Source of the DNA: Psychrobacter sp. APC 3281
Lineage (GTDB): Bacteria; Pseudomonadota; Gammaproteobacteria; Pseudomonadales; Moraxellaceae
Assembly (NCBI RefSeq): GCF_030407815.1
Contig: NZ_JASDCS010000006.1
Coordinates: forward strand, 1 to 64,000
Direction: 5' to 3'
Length of the DNA: 64,000 nt
The position numbers were made by a program, and so were the translations under genes. This document shows positions 1-9,438 of the stretch, one piece after another. The notes under the pieces were generated by a model. The model was given only the letters and a program-made list of their open reading frames with translations, was not told the DNA's origin and did no database searches. Positions within the stretch are counted from its first letter, which is position 1, and each line of letters starts with the position of its first letter.

Positions 1-24
1 GAAAACCTTGAGAAAATGGTGTGA
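1..24 (+). other. possible 3' end of an upstream plus-strand gene
   Basis: Frame 1 reads seven sense codons and then TGA at 22-24. This would fit the tail of a gene that starts before the window and converges on the flavoprotein gene at 154. Seven codons are too few to identify anything, and the reading could be chance. Confidence 0.2.
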
Positions 25-90
25 TATTTAATCCTTATCTACTACAGCCCCAAAAAATATATTATTTATCCAAAAATAATTATGTAAATA

Positions 91-130
91 AAAAAGCAGA
101 GACTCAAAAATAGAGTAGCTGCTTTTTTTA
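91..130. terminator. bidirectional rho-independent terminator
   Basis: The arms AAAAAGCAG (91-99) and CTGCTTTTTT (119-128) pair, with an inner ACTC/GAGT helix. There is a T-run on the plus side and an A-run on the left, which becomes a T-run on the minus strand. It ends the minus-strand flavoprotein gene at 154 and could also end a plus-strand gene entering from the left. Confidence 0.8.
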
Positions 131-153
131 TTATCTTTAAAACTGATTGAAAA

Positions 154-1395
154 CTATCTCGTTGGATACTTATTCAAATAATGATGATAGCGTTTAGTGA
201 GTTTATTTATTCGTATACGATCAGAAATCAATGAGAAAACTGGTAAAGCATTTGGTTTGGGATATTTTCCTTGCCCCATACGCTGTAATTGTCGCTTGAT
301 GACGGCCATTGTAGCAACTGCACTTAAAGTTTTATCTTTCCAGCGTACCACAGGATTATGAGCACTAAGCGTACTGTCATTTTCCCAGTCATTCGGTAGA
401 GCAGGGCTCATGGCTAATGCGGTTCCCATACCAACCACTTCAATCCCTTGTGCCAGTACATCTTCTGCGACAGCCAATCGCCTAACGCCACCTGTCGTCA
501 TGATAGGCATGGTAGCAACTTGGGCAATCTCTTTTGCAAAGTCTAAAAAGTAAGCTTCTCGTTGCAATGTGCGACCATCTGCTGTGCTGCCTTGCATGGC
601 GGGACTTTCATAGCTGCCACCTGATAGTTCAACCAAATCTACCGCCAATTCATTCATCGCTGAAATAACCACTTTGGCATCATCTGCATCAAATCCTCCG
701 CGCTGGAAATCGGCTGAGTTTATCTTCACAGCGACTGCAAAGGTAGGCGCAACTTGAGCACGAACGGCTTTGATTACTTCGATTAATAGTCGCATCCGAT
801 TCTCAATCGAACCGCCATATTCATCTTTACGTTTATTGGTAAGCGGTGATAAAAATTGAGAAATTAGATAGCCGTGGGCGGCATGAATTTGTACACCATC
901 GAAGCCAGCTTGCTCTGCTTTTAGTGCACTATCGGCAAACCGCTGGATCAATTGTTCAATATCTTGCTGCGTCATCGCACGCGGTTTACCAAATAAATGA
1001 GAGTGCTTGCCTAAGTCGATCGCCACGTCAGAAGGTGATAGCACATCGCCACCCATGGCAGCATATACTTGACGACCAGGATGATTGAGCTGCATCCAAA
1101 TCTGCGTATCGTTGTGCTTAGCAGCATTTGCCCACGCTCTAAAAGGCGCTATCTCACTGTGTTTGTCTAATACGACCCCACCAGGCCCTGTCATAGCGCG
1201 GCCATCGACCATCACGTTTCCCGTGATTAACAGACCTGTCCCGCCTTCTGCCCAGTTTTTGTATAGACGGAGCAGAGTAGGGCCAGGGACTTGACCGACA
1301 TCAGCCATGTTTTCTTCCATGGCAGCTTTCGCTAAGCGGTTGGGTAATGTAGCGCCACAAGGAAGCACTAAAGGGGAGAATACAGGTGATGTCAT
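154..1395 (-). CDS. NADH:flavin oxidoreductase, old yellow enzyme (OYE) family
   Basis: A 413-residue cytoplasmic TIM-barrel flavoprotein expected to bind FMN and use NAD(P)H to reduce alkenes activated by a carbonyl or nitro group. The OYE signature is clear: HAAHGYL at 171-177 supplies the His pair that binds substrate, followed by the FLSP..N.R.DEYGGS..NR block at 181-200. The C-terminal TTGGVR and GMGTALA segments are the usual phosphate-binding loops. The last 60 residues or so are basic and longer than in NemA-type enzymes. The start ATG at 1395 leaves 168 nt to the divergent TetR gene, so that regulator probably controls it. The physiological substrate cannot be read from the sequence. 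Confidence 0.9.
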   Translation of the reverse strand: MTSPVFSPLVLPCGATLPNRLAKAAMEENMADVGQVPGPTLLRLYKNWAEGGTGLLITGNVMVDGRAMTGPGGVVLDKHSEIAPFRAWANAAKHNDTQIWMQLNHPGRQVYAAMGGDVLSPSDVAIDLGKHSHLFGKPRAMTQQDIEQLIQRFADSALKAEQAGFDGVQIHAAHGYLISQFLSPLTNKRKDEYGGSIENRMRLLIEVIKAVRAQVAPTFAVAVKINSADFQRGGFDADDAKVVISAMNELAVDLVELSGGSYESPAMQGSTADGRTLQREAYFLDFAKEIAQVATMPIMTTGGVRRLAVAEDVLAQGIEVVGMGTALAMSPALPNDWENDSTLSAHNPVVRWKDKTLSAVATMAVIKRQLQRMGQGKYPKPNALPVFSLISDRIRINKLTKRYHHYLNKYPTR

Positions 1396-1448
1396 GATAG
1401 TGGCCTAGAAATGGTTGTTTTGTGAAGCATGAGTTCTACTATGGGTTT

Positions 1449-1481
1449 GGCTATAGACATATGGTTTAAATGACTATAACC
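1449..1481. promoter_or_regulatory. imperfect inverted repeat, candidate TetR operator
   Basis: GGCTATAGACAT (1449-1460) and ATGACTATAACC (1470-1481) form an inverted repeat matching at 10 of 12 positions across a 9-nt spacer. It lies between the divergent flavoprotein and TetR genes, where TetR-family proteins commonly bind. The site is seen in the sequence; its binding protein is inferred. Confidence 0.4.
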
Positions 1482-1563
1482 TTATAGCTAAGATATTCGC
1501 TATCGGCAATTGACCATTATCATCACATTTTTTTGGCACAATAGCACCTAAGGTAAATTACTG

Positions 1564-2304
1564 GTGTGTCGATATAATTATCTATTGAATAGGAAGACCT
1601 CTGCATTGAATGTACTAACGCAGGATTTGACAGTCCCAGTAGAATCTAAACGTGAGCTGGCGAAAGCCAAGACTCGGCGTGCGTTATTAAAAAGTGCCTT
1701 GCGGTTGTATAGTTTGGAAGGTGCTCAGGGCATGAGCATGAATAAAGTTGCCAAAGGTGCAGGTATTGCACAGCCCAGTTTTTACAATCATTTTGAGAGT
1801 CTAGAGGCGCTACAAAACGAGCTGAGCACCCAACTAAAAGATAATTATCTATCACCGATGCGACTGGCATGGGTCAATATGCTCAAAGATTATGATGTGC
1901 TGAGTAAAGATCAGTTTAATCAGCAATGTCGACAATGTCTGATTATGATTTTTGATTCTGCATTTGAGAATATTGCGCTGTTTCAGCATTTGCTCGAAGA
2001 CCGTCCTAGATTTAGTGACAGTATAGAAAACCAGTCATCATTGAATAATGGACTGGGCAATCTGATTACCGAAATACAAGAAGAATGGACAGAGATATTT
2101 ATTCAGGGATTGCAGTTATCCAATCGTACTTGCGAGCGCAGTGCTGTCAATCTATGCGTCGATATGGCGGCGGCACAAGTACATGAGTTGATATTGGGCT
2201 GTCATCAGCAGCGTTACTCAAGACAACAAGCGATTGCCACGTTGAGTATCAGCTTTGATGCACTGTTCGCCAATTTTTTGCACGGAAGCAATACTAGTCA
2301 GTAG
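1564..2304 (+). CDS. TetR/AcrR-family transcriptional regulator
   Basis: A 246-residue repressor-type protein. The N-terminal helix-turn-helix spans about residues 38-80 and contains the family pattern KVAKGAGIAQPSFYNHFES. The rest is the helical ligand-binding and dimer domain, not conserved enough to name an inducer. The start used here is GTG at 1564, with AAGGT about 10 nt upstream; a later TTG is possible because the first 30 residues precede the conserved domain. It is divergent from the flavoprotein gene, and its stop lies 63 nt before the probable start of the molybdopterin oxidoreductase, so it may control both. Confidence 0.85.
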   Translation: MCRYNYLLNRKTSALNVLTQDLTVPVESKRELAKAKTRRALLKSALRLYSLEGAQGMSMNKVAKGAGIAQPSFYNHFESLEALQNELSTQLKDNYLSPMRLAWVNMLKDYDVLSKDQFNQQCRQCLIMIFDSAFENIALFQHLLEDRPRFSDSIENQSSLNNGLGNLITEIQEEWTEIFIQGLQLSNRTCERSAVNLCVDMAAAQVHELILGCHQQRYSRQQAIATLSISFDALFANFLHGSNTSQ

Positions 2305-2367
2305 TGATAATAAGCAAAAATTATTGTCATGAAGTCTAGAACAAAAAACACAACAGGGAGAGTGACT

Positions 2368-4566
2368 ATGGCCATAACCACGGCTGCACCAACGTTAGGC
2401 GAAACGCAAACGCATTTTAGAACTTGTACATTGTGCGAGGCAATGTGCGGCGTTGAAATAAAACATGATGGCGAAAAAGTCTTGTCGATTAAAGGGGACA
2501 AAAACGATCCCTTTTCGCAAGGCTATATTTGCCCGAAAGCCACCGCTTTGCAAGATTTGCACGAAGATCCTGACCGTTTGCGCCAGCCGGTAGAGAGAAC
2601 GGTAGACGGTTGGAAAGCTATTAGTTGGCCAGAAGCGTTAGATAAAGTCGCCGCAGGTATTCAATCCATACAGCAAAAGTATGGTCAAAATGCGTTGGGT
2701 GTTTATTTGGGTAATCCTAACGTACATAACATGGGCGGTATGTTGACCATCAAACAACTGCTTACCAGTTTAAAGACGCGCAGTCGTTTTTCTGCCACCT
2801 CTATTGACCAGCTGCCACATCATATTATTAGCATGCATCTATTTGGTCACATGCTGCGCATTCCAGTTCCCGATGTCAATAACACACAATATATGCTTAT
2901 TATCGGTGGCAATCCGTTGGCTTCTAACGGCAGTATCATGACTGCGCCTAACATGCGTCAAAAGCTAAAAGATATTAAAGCGCGCGATGGTAAGGTGGTA
3001 GTGGTTGATCCAAGACGTACCGAAACTGCAGACATCGCTAGCGAACACCACTTTATTCGTCCAGCGACGGACGTACTGCTGCTATTAGCCATGCTCAATG
3101 AAATCTATACGCAGGGTTATGCCAAGCTCGATACTAGAGTGGCAGCCTTGACACCTGAGATCGATCGACTTGCTTTGTTTGCTGAACAATACACGCCTGA
3201 GTCAGTGGCAGGTATCACGGGTATTACCGCAGCCGAAATAAAACGTATCGTTAAAGAGTTTTGTGAAGCGGAAAGCTCAGTTTGTTATGGCCGTATGGGC
3301 ATCTCGGTGCAAGAGTTTGGTTTGCTCAGCCAATATCTATCTATGGTCATCAATATCGTCACGGGCCGTTTAGATGAAGTGGGCGGACTCATGTTCCCAA
3401 ATCCTGCCGTCGATGTTGTAAATAGCTCTGGCCCAGGCTATCTGGGTAAACGTCATAGCCGCGTCGGCAACTTGCCAGATTTTAATGGTGAGTATCCAGT
3501 GGTTGCAATGGCAGATGAAATGTTAGTCGAAGGGGAAGGCCAGTTAAAGGGATTCGTTACGGTCGCTGGCAACCCGGTTCTGAGTACGCCAAATGGTGAA
3601 AAATTGGACGAAGCATTATCTCAGTTAGAATTTATGGTTTCGCTTGATTATTTCGTGACTGAGACCAGTCGCCATGCCAATATTATTTTGCCGCCTGTAT
3701 CACCATTAGAGCGCGACCATTATGACATTACTTTTAACGGCTTTGCCGTGCACAATGTCGCCAAATATTCGCCTGCTTTGTTTGATAAAACCGACGATAC
3801 CAAGCATGACTGGGAGATTTATTTAGGACTGGCAGAGCGCTTAGACAAAGATGCGCCAGAAGCAACGCAGAAAGAACGTGCCGCGACAAAAGCATTTGGT
3901 CCTAAGTTCTTGTTAGAGCAAGGCCTAAAGTATGGACCTCATAAAGAGGTGACATTTGAAGCCTTAGTCGAAAATCCGCATGGTATCGATTTAGGTCCGC
4001 TGCATCGTATGTTGCCAGAGGCCATCAAACATGCCGACAAACAAATTCATCTTCATGTCGATTTTTATCAGTCAGATTTGGCACGTGTTAAAGAAATGGT
4101 GCAACAGTACAACAGTAATGAGATTTTGCTAATCGGTCGTCGTCATGTACGTAGCAACAACTCATGGTTGCACAATAGTCATCGATTGGTAAAAGGTAAA
4201 TCTCGCTGTACATTGATGTTGCATCCGCAAACGGCAGCGCAACATGGCATTGTAGAGGGTCAAGATGTCAGAGTAACTTCTCGAGTGGGTAGCGTGGTCA
4301 TTGCAGCAGAAGTGACGGATGAGCTGATGCCAGGAGTGGTCAGTATTCCGCACGGCTTTGGTCACGGACGCAAAGGCGTTAAGCAAAAGATTGCGCAAGC
4401 GCATGCAGGTGTCAGCGTTAATGATTTGACTGATGAAACCTTAATTGATCAGTTGAGTGGTAATGCCGCAGTCAACGGTGTGCCTGTACAATTAGAAGCA
4501 TTGGATATGGGTGTAGATGGTTTATCTACTGCTACAGAGACTGTAGCGAAAGGTGCACTAGCATAA
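2368..4566 (+). CDS. molybdopterin-dependent oxidoreductase (DMSO reductase superfamily)
   Basis: A protein of about 732 residues of the formate dehydrogenase/BisC-like superfamily. An N-terminal [4Fe-4S] site is given by C20-x2-C23-x3-C27 and C55 in GYICPK. The molybdopterin-binding core follows, then a C-terminal dinucleotide-binding domain from about residue 590 (RRHVRSNNSW, then HPQTAAQHGI). I see no twin-arginine signal, so it is probably cytoplasmic. I chose ATG 2368 because GGGAGAG lies just upstream and the Cys cluster follows at normal distance; an in-frame ATG at 2329 would add 13 residues. No accessory electron-transfer subunit is adjacent. The substrate is unknown. Confidence 0.85.
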   Translation: MAITTAAPTLGETQTHFRTCTLCEAMCGVEIKHDGEKVLSIKGDKNDPFSQGYICPKATALQDLHEDPDRLRQPVERTVDGWKAISWPEALDKVAAGIQSIQQKYGQNALGVYLGNPNVHNMGGMLTIKQLLTSLKTRSRFSATSIDQLPHHIISMHLFGHMLRIPVPDVNNTQYMLIIGGNPLASNGSIMTAPNMRQKLKDIKARDGKVVVVDPRRTETADIASEHHFIRPATDVLLLLAMLNEIYTQGYAKLDTRVAALTPEIDRLALFAEQYTPESVAGITGITAAEIKRIVKEFCEAESSVCYGRMGISVQEFGLLSQYLSMVINIVTGRLDEVGGLMFPNPAVDVVNSSGPGYLGKRHSRVGNLPDFNGEYPVVAMADEMLVEGEGQLKGFVTVAGNPVLSTPNGEKLDEALSQLEFMVSLDYFVTETSRHANIILPPVSPLERDHYDITFNGFAVHNVAKYSPALFDKTDDTKHDWEIYLGLAERLDKDAPEATQKERAATKAFGPKFLLEQGLKYGPHKEVTFEALVENPHGIDLGPLHRMLPEAIKHADKQIHLHVDFYQSDLARVKEMVQQYNSNEILLIGRRHVRSNNSWLHNSHRLVKGKSRCTLMLHPQTAAQHGIVEGQDVRVTSRVGSVVIAAEVTDELMPGVVSIPHGFGHGRKGVKQKIAQAHAGVSVNDLTDETLIDQLSGNAAVNGVPVQLEALDMGVDGLSTATETVAKGALA

Positions 4567-4592
4567 AGTTAATCGCAAGTTCATAGACATAC

Positions 4593-4629
4593 AAAAAAGG
4601 CGTTCACGTAAAGTGAGCGCCTTTTTTTT
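4593..4629. terminator. bidirectional rho-independent terminator
   Basis: GGCGTTCAC / GTGAGCGCC form a 9-bp stem (one G-T pair) around loop GTAAA, with an A-run before and a T-run after. It separates the plus-strand molybdopterin oxidoreductase from the convergent dadA and can serve both. Confidence 0.9.
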
Positions 4630-4655
4630 GTAATCTAAATACATCACTGAGCCGA

Positions 4656-5981
4656 TCAAACGCTCATACCGATAAAATCAAAATCGACGTTGGGCGTTTC
4701 ACCTTGGATTAGCAAACTAAGGGCTTTTGCAGAGCCGCAAGAGTGTGTCCATCCCAAGGTACCATGTCCTGTATTTAGCCATAAATTGTCGAAAGTCGCT
4801 GAAGCGTTATGACTACCATGTTTGACTTGACCACAGTGTGCGCGACCAATCAAAGGTACGTTCGATGGGGTCATCGGGCGCAGTCCTGTCCAATATTGCA
4901 CCGAGTTTGCGATAATACCTTTCGGAAATAACTGCTGTACACGCCGAGTGATGGCTTCACAGCGCGTGGCATTTAAGTCTAGGTTATAGCCATTAAATTC
5001 TGCGGTTCCAGCAACACGTAATTTGTCACCCAGTCGTGAGGTAACCAGTTTAAATTCATCATCAATCAAACTGACAAAAGGCGCTAAGTGCGGCGCCCGT
5101 GGATTTACCGTATAGGTAGCCGAATATCCCTTCGCAGGGAAAATAGGTACGTGGATGCCCAATGGTTTTAGTAGAGATACACTATAGCTGCCAAGCGCGA
5201 CCACATGACTATCAGCCGTGAAGGTCTGCGCGTTTTCGCCTTTTGGACGGATAGTAATACTATGTACATGCGGACGCGCAGAGTCAGTATCAGTATTGAG
5301 TGCTAAAATTTCGGTATCATATAAAAACTGTACACCAGCGTCGATGCAGCGCTGCGCCAAACGTTGGGTAAACAGGTGCGCATTGCCAGACTCATCACGG
5401 CTGGTATAGGTTGCCCCAGTTAGCTTATGCGCAATTGGGTAGAGCGCTGGCTCTAAATTGACGGCATTGTTAATATCAATCACATGGCGCTCACAACCAA
5501 GCGCTTGCATACGTTCAGTTGGTTCGATAGCCGCATCAAACTCTGCCTGATTGGTATAAAAGTGCATGATACCGCGTGTTTGCTGCTCGTAGTCGATACC
5601 AATATCCGCGCGCAGCTGTTGTAAGGTATCTCTTGAATATAGACCTAAGCGCACCATTTGCACAAGATTGGCATCGGCTCTATCGGCGCGGCACTCTTGC
5701 AGAAACTGCATGGCCCATTTGAGCTGCGCTTTATCCGCACGCAAGCGATACAGTAGCGGAGCATCTTCTTTAAACAACCATTTGAGCGCTTTCATTGGGG
5801 TCGCAGGATTGGCCCAAGGCGTGGCATGTGAGACAGAGATTTGGCCGCCATTGGCAAATGACGTTTGCATACCTGCTGCCGGTTCGCGCTCAATCACAGT
5901 CACATCATAGCCTACTTGACGTAGATACCATGCGGTGGTCACGCCCACCACGCCTGCTCCAAGTACCGCAATATGTGTCAT
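4656..5981 (-). CDS. dadA: D-amino acid dehydrogenase (FAD), small subunit type
   Basis: This enzyme oxidises D-amino acids such as D-alanine to 2-oxo acids and passes electrons to the respiratory chain at the inner membrane. It aligns along its length with E. coli DadA. It has the N-terminal FAD dinucleotide fold AVLGAGVVG, then NGGQIS, KLTGATYTSRDESGNAHLF in the middle, and WTGLRPMTPSNVPLIGR and LNTGHGTLGWT near the C terminus. The open frame extends to 6038, but the family begins directly at the FAD motif, so I place the start at ATG 5981 (about 441 residues). No alanine racemase gene is adjacent, unlike the dadAX operons of enterics. ygfZ lies about 90 nt upstream on the same strand. Confidence 0.92.
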   Translation of the reverse strand: MTHIAVLGAGVVGVTTAWYLRQVGYDVTVIEREPAAGMQTSFANGGQISVSHATPWANPATPMKALKWLFKEDAPLLYRLRADKAQLKWAMQFLQECRADRADANLVQMVRLGLYSRDTLQQLRADIGIDYEQQTRGIMHFYTNQAEFDAAIEPTERMQALGCERHVIDINNAVNLEPALYPIAHKLTGATYTSRDESGNAHLFTQRLAQRCIDAGVQFLYDTEILALNTDTDSARPHVHSITIRPKGENAQTFTADSHVVALGSYSVSLLKPLGIHVPIFPAKGYSATYTVNPRAPHLAPFVSLIDDEFKLVTSRLGDKLRVAGTAEFNGYNLDLNATRCEAITRRVQQLFPKGIIANSVQYWTGLRPMTPSNVPLIGRAHCGQVKHGSHNASATFDNLWLNTGHGTLGWTHSCGSAKALSLLIQGETPNVDFDFIGMSV

Positions 5982-6074
5982 AGGATTCTCTATGCTCATG
6001 TTAGTCATGATGGTAGATATATAGTAAACTACCATCACCTTCGCTACGTCGCTTGCTTGATTTGATTTCTATTT

Positions 6075-6827
6075 TTACTTAGGACGCGCAACATCTATCT
6101 GTAGTGCAGCTGGCAAGTCCAATATGCTCAAATCGCTTTCTGCCAATTGCTCAGGACGCGCCACCACCAATGCGATAAAACCCTCATCGGTTTGCATGCT
6201 GTTGACCACTTGGATTTTGTCTAGCTTTTCGCCTGCCGTGGGCACATCGCCAGTACCTTTCACATAATGCAAAAATGCTTTGGGTGCAGATTTAAAGTAG
6301 ATGCGAGCGATGACTTCCTGACCTAAGTAGCAGCCTTTATCATAGTCCATGCCGCCGCGCTGATGTAAACGCAGCTCTTGCGGTTGAAACTCACCTTGAG
6401 TTGCAGCCACAATCCAATAATTACCTGTGGCTATACTGCACGCCATCCAAGCCTGCGTATCCTCAGCAGTATTATGGTCGTCTTTGTGGCTAAAAGTTGG
6501 CTCATCTGCTAGTACGCAAGGAGAAATCGCTGCTGGTGCACTGGTCTCAAATTTAGAAAACGCCCCGTACTTATTAAGATGTGCCTGAAAAGACTCAGCA
6601 CAGTCGCTACTGATGACCACATCATAATGTTTCTCTGCTTGTTTTTTGATCCAGATGCCAAACTCAATACGACCTTTTAGGTTACCGATGGCGGCTGCCT
6701 GATAGCTAAGCCCGAGCTTGGTAACGTCACAAGTTAATTGCCCTTGCAAGAATTTTTCGGCGTCTTCGCCTTGGATAGTTAATTGCGAAAACTGCAGTAC
6801 GGCTGATAAATTTGAAGACTGAGTCAT
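6075..6827 (-). CDS. ygfZ: folate-binding YgfZ/IBA57-like protein
   Basis: A 250-residue member of the YgfZ/GcvT-like family, which binds tetrahydrofolate and helps maintain or assemble certain Fe-S enzymes (for example the tRNA methylthiotransferase MiaB in E. coli). The diagnostic motif KGCYLGQE is at residues 164-171, with the cysteine at 166. The N-terminal LQGQLTCDV segment is also typical. It is shorter than the E. coli protein (326 residues) but keeps the core. It lies upstream of dadA on the same strand and may share its transcript. Confidence 0.88.
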   Translation of the reverse strand: MTQSSNLSAVLQFSQLTIQGEDAEKFLQGQLTCDVTKLGLSYQAAAIGNLKGRIEFGIWIKKQAEKHYDVVISSDCAESFQAHLNKYGAFSKFETSAPAAISPCVLADEPTFSHKDDHNTAEDTQAWMACSIATGNYWIVAATQGEFQPQELRLHQRGGMDYDKGCYLGQEVIARIYFKSAPKAFLHYVKGTGDVPTAGEKLDKIQVVNSMQTDEGFIALVVARPEQLAESDLSILDLPAALQIDVARPK

Positions 6828-7126
6828 TGTTATTATCCTTCTGATGAGAGCTTACTTAGTAATAATATAGAGGGTAAATCGAAGTGATAAAAAGTCATAT
6901 GGGCGCTTTTATCATTGACAGTATTTGTACACATAAATCTAAATGAAGCTAAGAAGAGTACCACAAAAAACCCTGTCATAAAAAACGTCATCAGTAAGCG
7001 ATGAGTTAAGTGTTAAATTGGGCATAGCGTTTGATTTTCAAGCGTACAAATTGGTTAAAGATGGTGAGTTACGGTACAATATCAGCTCTACAATTAACCT
7101 AATGTACGATGGCTGCCGAGGAAATA

Positions 7127-7480
7127 ATGAGCTTACCAAATTGCCCTAAATGTGATGCTGAATATACGTATGAAGATGGTGCGTTACTGGTATGTCCTAT
7201 GTGTGCTCATGAATGGACGGCGGCTGAGACTGATGCAGCGCAAGCTGAAGACCAAGACGCAGTCATACGTGATGCCGTTGGCAATGAGTTGCAGGACGGT
7301 GATGCGGTGACGGTCATTAAAGACCTAAAAGTCAAAGGCTCTTCAATCGTGATTAAAGTAGGGACAAAAGCGAAAAGCATTCGCCTGTTGCCAGATGCTA
7401 CTGACGGTCATGATATCGACTGCAAACTTGATGGCTACGGGCCAATGAAGCTTAAGTCTTCTGTGGTCAAAAAAGCTTAA
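7127..7480 (+). CDS. yjdM: zinc-ribbon protein YjdM (PhnA-like)
   Basis: A small cytoplasmic protein of about 117 residues. A CPKC...CPMC zinc ribbon (C6, C9, C23, C26) is followed by the PhnA C-terminal fold ([17 protein letters not shown] ... GYGPMKLKS). It closely resembles E. coli YjdM, once called PhnA, which is not phosphonoacetate hydrolase; its biochemical role is unclear. I chose ATG 7127 because a GAGGAAATA ribosome site precedes it and the family starts MSLPxCPKC; the upstream in-frame ATG at 7109 would add six residues. The gene stands alone. Confidence 0.88.
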   Translation: MSLPNCPKCDAEYTYEDGALLVCPMCAHEWTAAETDAAQAEDQDAVIRDAVGNELQDGDAVTVIKDLKVKGSSIVIKVGTKAKSIRLLPDATDGHDIDCKLDGYGPMKLKSSVVKKA

Positions 7481-7571
7481 ATTGTAAAAACTTCTTGAAA
7501 GATTCAATAATAAACAAATATAAATTAGACGCTCAATCAAAAAATACCGACGCTATAAGTAGAGAATAATT

Positions 7572-8873
7572 ATGAGTACTAAAAACGAACAGCTTTTTGC
7601 GCAAGCACGTAAACACATTCCAGGTGGTGTTAACTCACCGGTTCGCGCCTTTGCAGGGGTCGGTGGTACGCCAATCTTTATGCACCGCGCCAATGGCAGC
7701 AAAATTTATGACACCGAAGACAACGCCTATATTGACTATGTTGGCTCATGGGGCCCAATGATTTTGGGTCATGCGCACCCAAAAGTCATCGATGCGGTAA
7801 AAAAAGCGGCTGATGATGGTCTAAGCTTTGGTACGCCCACACCGTTCGAGACGACAGTTGCAGATAAAATTTGCGAAATCGTACCAAGCGTTGAGATGAT
7901 TCGTATGACTAGCTCTGGTACAGAAGCGACCATGAGTGCGATTCGCTTAGCACGTGGTTATACTCAGCGTGATAAAATCGTTAAGTTTGAAGGTTGTTAT
8001 CATGGGCATTCAGACAGCCTATTGGTAAAAGCAGGCTCTGGCATGCTTGATATTGGTGAGCCAACATCAAAAGGTGTGCCAGCAGATTTTGCTAAGCATA
8101 CGATTACGATTCCTTATAATGATCCGCAAGCGATTAAAGACTGTTTTGAGAAATGGGGCGAAGAAATTGCCTGCGTTATCTTAGAGCCTATCGCTGGCAA
8201 CATGAACATGGTTATCCCGACACAAGAGTTTCATGATACGTTGCGCGCAGAATGTACTGCTAATGGCGCAGTATTGATTTTTGATGAAGTCATGACGGGC
8301 TTCCGCGTTGGTCTTGGCGGCGCGCAAGCCCATTTCGGTATCGACCCTGATTTAACTTGCTTTGGTAAAATCATCGGTGCTGGCTTACCCGTCGGTGCTT
8401 TCGGTGGTAAAAAAGAAGTCATGTCTTGCATCGCGCCACTTGGCGGTGTCTATCAAGCTGGCACGTTATCAGGTAATCCACTAGCGATGCGCGCTGGTAT
8501 CGCTATGTTTGAAGACTTAACGGCAGACGGTTTTTATGACGAATTAGCAGCGAAAGTTGATCACCTAGTAGACGGTTTCCAAGCAGCAGCCGACAAACAT
8601 GGTATTCATCTACGTACCAATAAGCTTGGCGGCATGTTTGGCATGTTCTTTGTCAAAGACAGCGCAACCGAAACACCAAAGAACTTCGATGACGTGACAG
8701 AGTGCGATATGGACGTATTTAATACTTTCTTCCACGGTATGCTAGATCGCGGTATTTACTTGGCACCGTCAGCTTATGAAGCAGGCTTTATGTCTATCAA
8801 ACATAACGATGAAGATATTGATGCGTCAATCAAGGCGGCTGATGAAATATTTGCAGAAATGGCGAAAGCATAG
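7572..8873 (+). CDS. hemL: glutamate-1-semialdehyde 2,1-aminomutase
   Basis: This PLP enzyme converts glutamate-1-semialdehyde to 5-aminolevulinate, the second step of the C5 route to tetrapyrroles. Its partner HemA is encoded at 28026 in this window. The 433-residue length is standard. It shows the [12 protein letters not shown]-terminus, SSGTEA phosphate-binding loop, YHGH (143-146), [10 protein letters not shown] (236-245) and the PLP lysine K266 in CFGKIIGAG. It is monocistronic, with a strong terminator 45 nt downstream. Confidence 0.97.
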   Translation: MSTKNEQLFAQARKHIPGGVNSPVRAFAGVGGTPIFMHRANGSKIYDTEDNAYIDYVGSWGPMILGHAHPKVIDAVKKAADDGLSFGTPTPFETTVADKICEIVPSVEMIRMTSSGTEATMSAIRLARGYTQRDKIVKFEGCYHGHSDSLLVKAGSGMLDIGEPTSKGVPADFAKHTITIPYNDPQAIKDCFEKWGEEIACVILEPIAGNMNMVIPTQEFHDTLRAECTANGAVLIFDEVMTGFRVGLGGAQAHFGIDPDLTCFGKIIGAGLPVGAFGGKKEVMSCIAPLGGVYQAGTLSGNPLAMRAGIAMFEDLTADGFYDELAAKVDHLVDGFQAAADKHGIHLRTNKLGGMFGMFFVKDSATETPKNFDDVTECDMDVFNTFFHGMLDRGIYLAPSAYEAGFMSIKHNDEDIDASIKAADEIFAEMAKA

Positions 8874-8916
8874 TTTAGCCATGTAAGTTATTAGCTAACT
8901 AAAAAGTTGCAGTTTA

Positions 8917-8958
8917 AAAAACCAGCAAGATCGTCCTGTGATCTCTGCTGGTTTTTTT
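8917..8958 (+). terminator. rho-independent terminator of hemL
   Basis: ACCAGCA-AGATC pairs with GATC(T)C-TGCTGGT and is followed by a T-run. The A-run before it lets it also act on the convergent minus-strand gene ending at 9034. Confidence 0.88.
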
Positions 8959-9033
8959 GTTTATCGACATCTTATTTATAATAATGTTGGGAATAATATA
9001 AAGTTTGTCATTTAATTTATATGACGACTAAAT

Positions 9034-9438
9034 TTATCGTGCTTTATCAAACTTGCGATCTCTCAAGCTCAGATTGCCTCGTAGCACATCGCTATACATA
9101 CGAAAATCGCTGACAAAGCTTTTCAATGGAAACTTAAAAGAAGCGGGCGTGTTTTTTTCAAAGAAAAAGTGTCCAACCCATGCACAGGCATATCCAGCAG
9201 CGATGCCCTTTACCAAAGGCTTAGCTGAGCCAGTTTTGACAGACTTTGCCAGTCCTAATAAGCCAAAGCTACTACCTGCGAAATGTAGGCGGCGACAGGC
9301 CATGTTTTGATGCTCATCTAAGTAAAAATCATAAAATGCTTGTTTGGGCGAAGTTTCAGTTTTTACCATGTCTTTTTTAGCGCTACTGATGGGAGTTTCA
9401 GTATTTTGGGTTGCGTCTTTTGTCGTGGTCTGATTCAT
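9034..9438 (-). CDS. Mpo1-like (DUF962) protein
   Basis: A 134-residue protein with the DUF962/Mpo1-like pattern: FYDFYLDEHQNMACRRLHF near residue 35, with the conserved His-rich start, and AWVGHFFFEKNTPASFKFP. Yeast Mpo1 is an Fe(II) dioxygenase that alpha-oxidises 2-hydroxy fatty acids; bacterial members are mostly uncharacterised. Hydrophobic segments in the middle suggest membrane association. About 30 polar Thr/Lys/Ser-rich residues precede the domain. The start has AAGGAAG at good spacing. It is convergent with hemL and shares its terminator region. Confidence 0.75.
   Translation of the reverse strand: MNQTTTKDATQNTETPISSAKKDMVKTETSPKQAFYDFYLDEHQNMACRRLHFAGSSFGLLGLAKSVKTGSAKPLVKGIAAGYACAWVGHFFFEKNTPASFKFPLKSFVSDFRMYSDVLRGNLSLRDRKFDKAR

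Noticed and set aside
846-1294. Two plus-strand frames of 80 and 69 codons
   Set aside because: They lie wholly inside the well-supported OYE flavoprotein gene on the other strand and show no family motifs.
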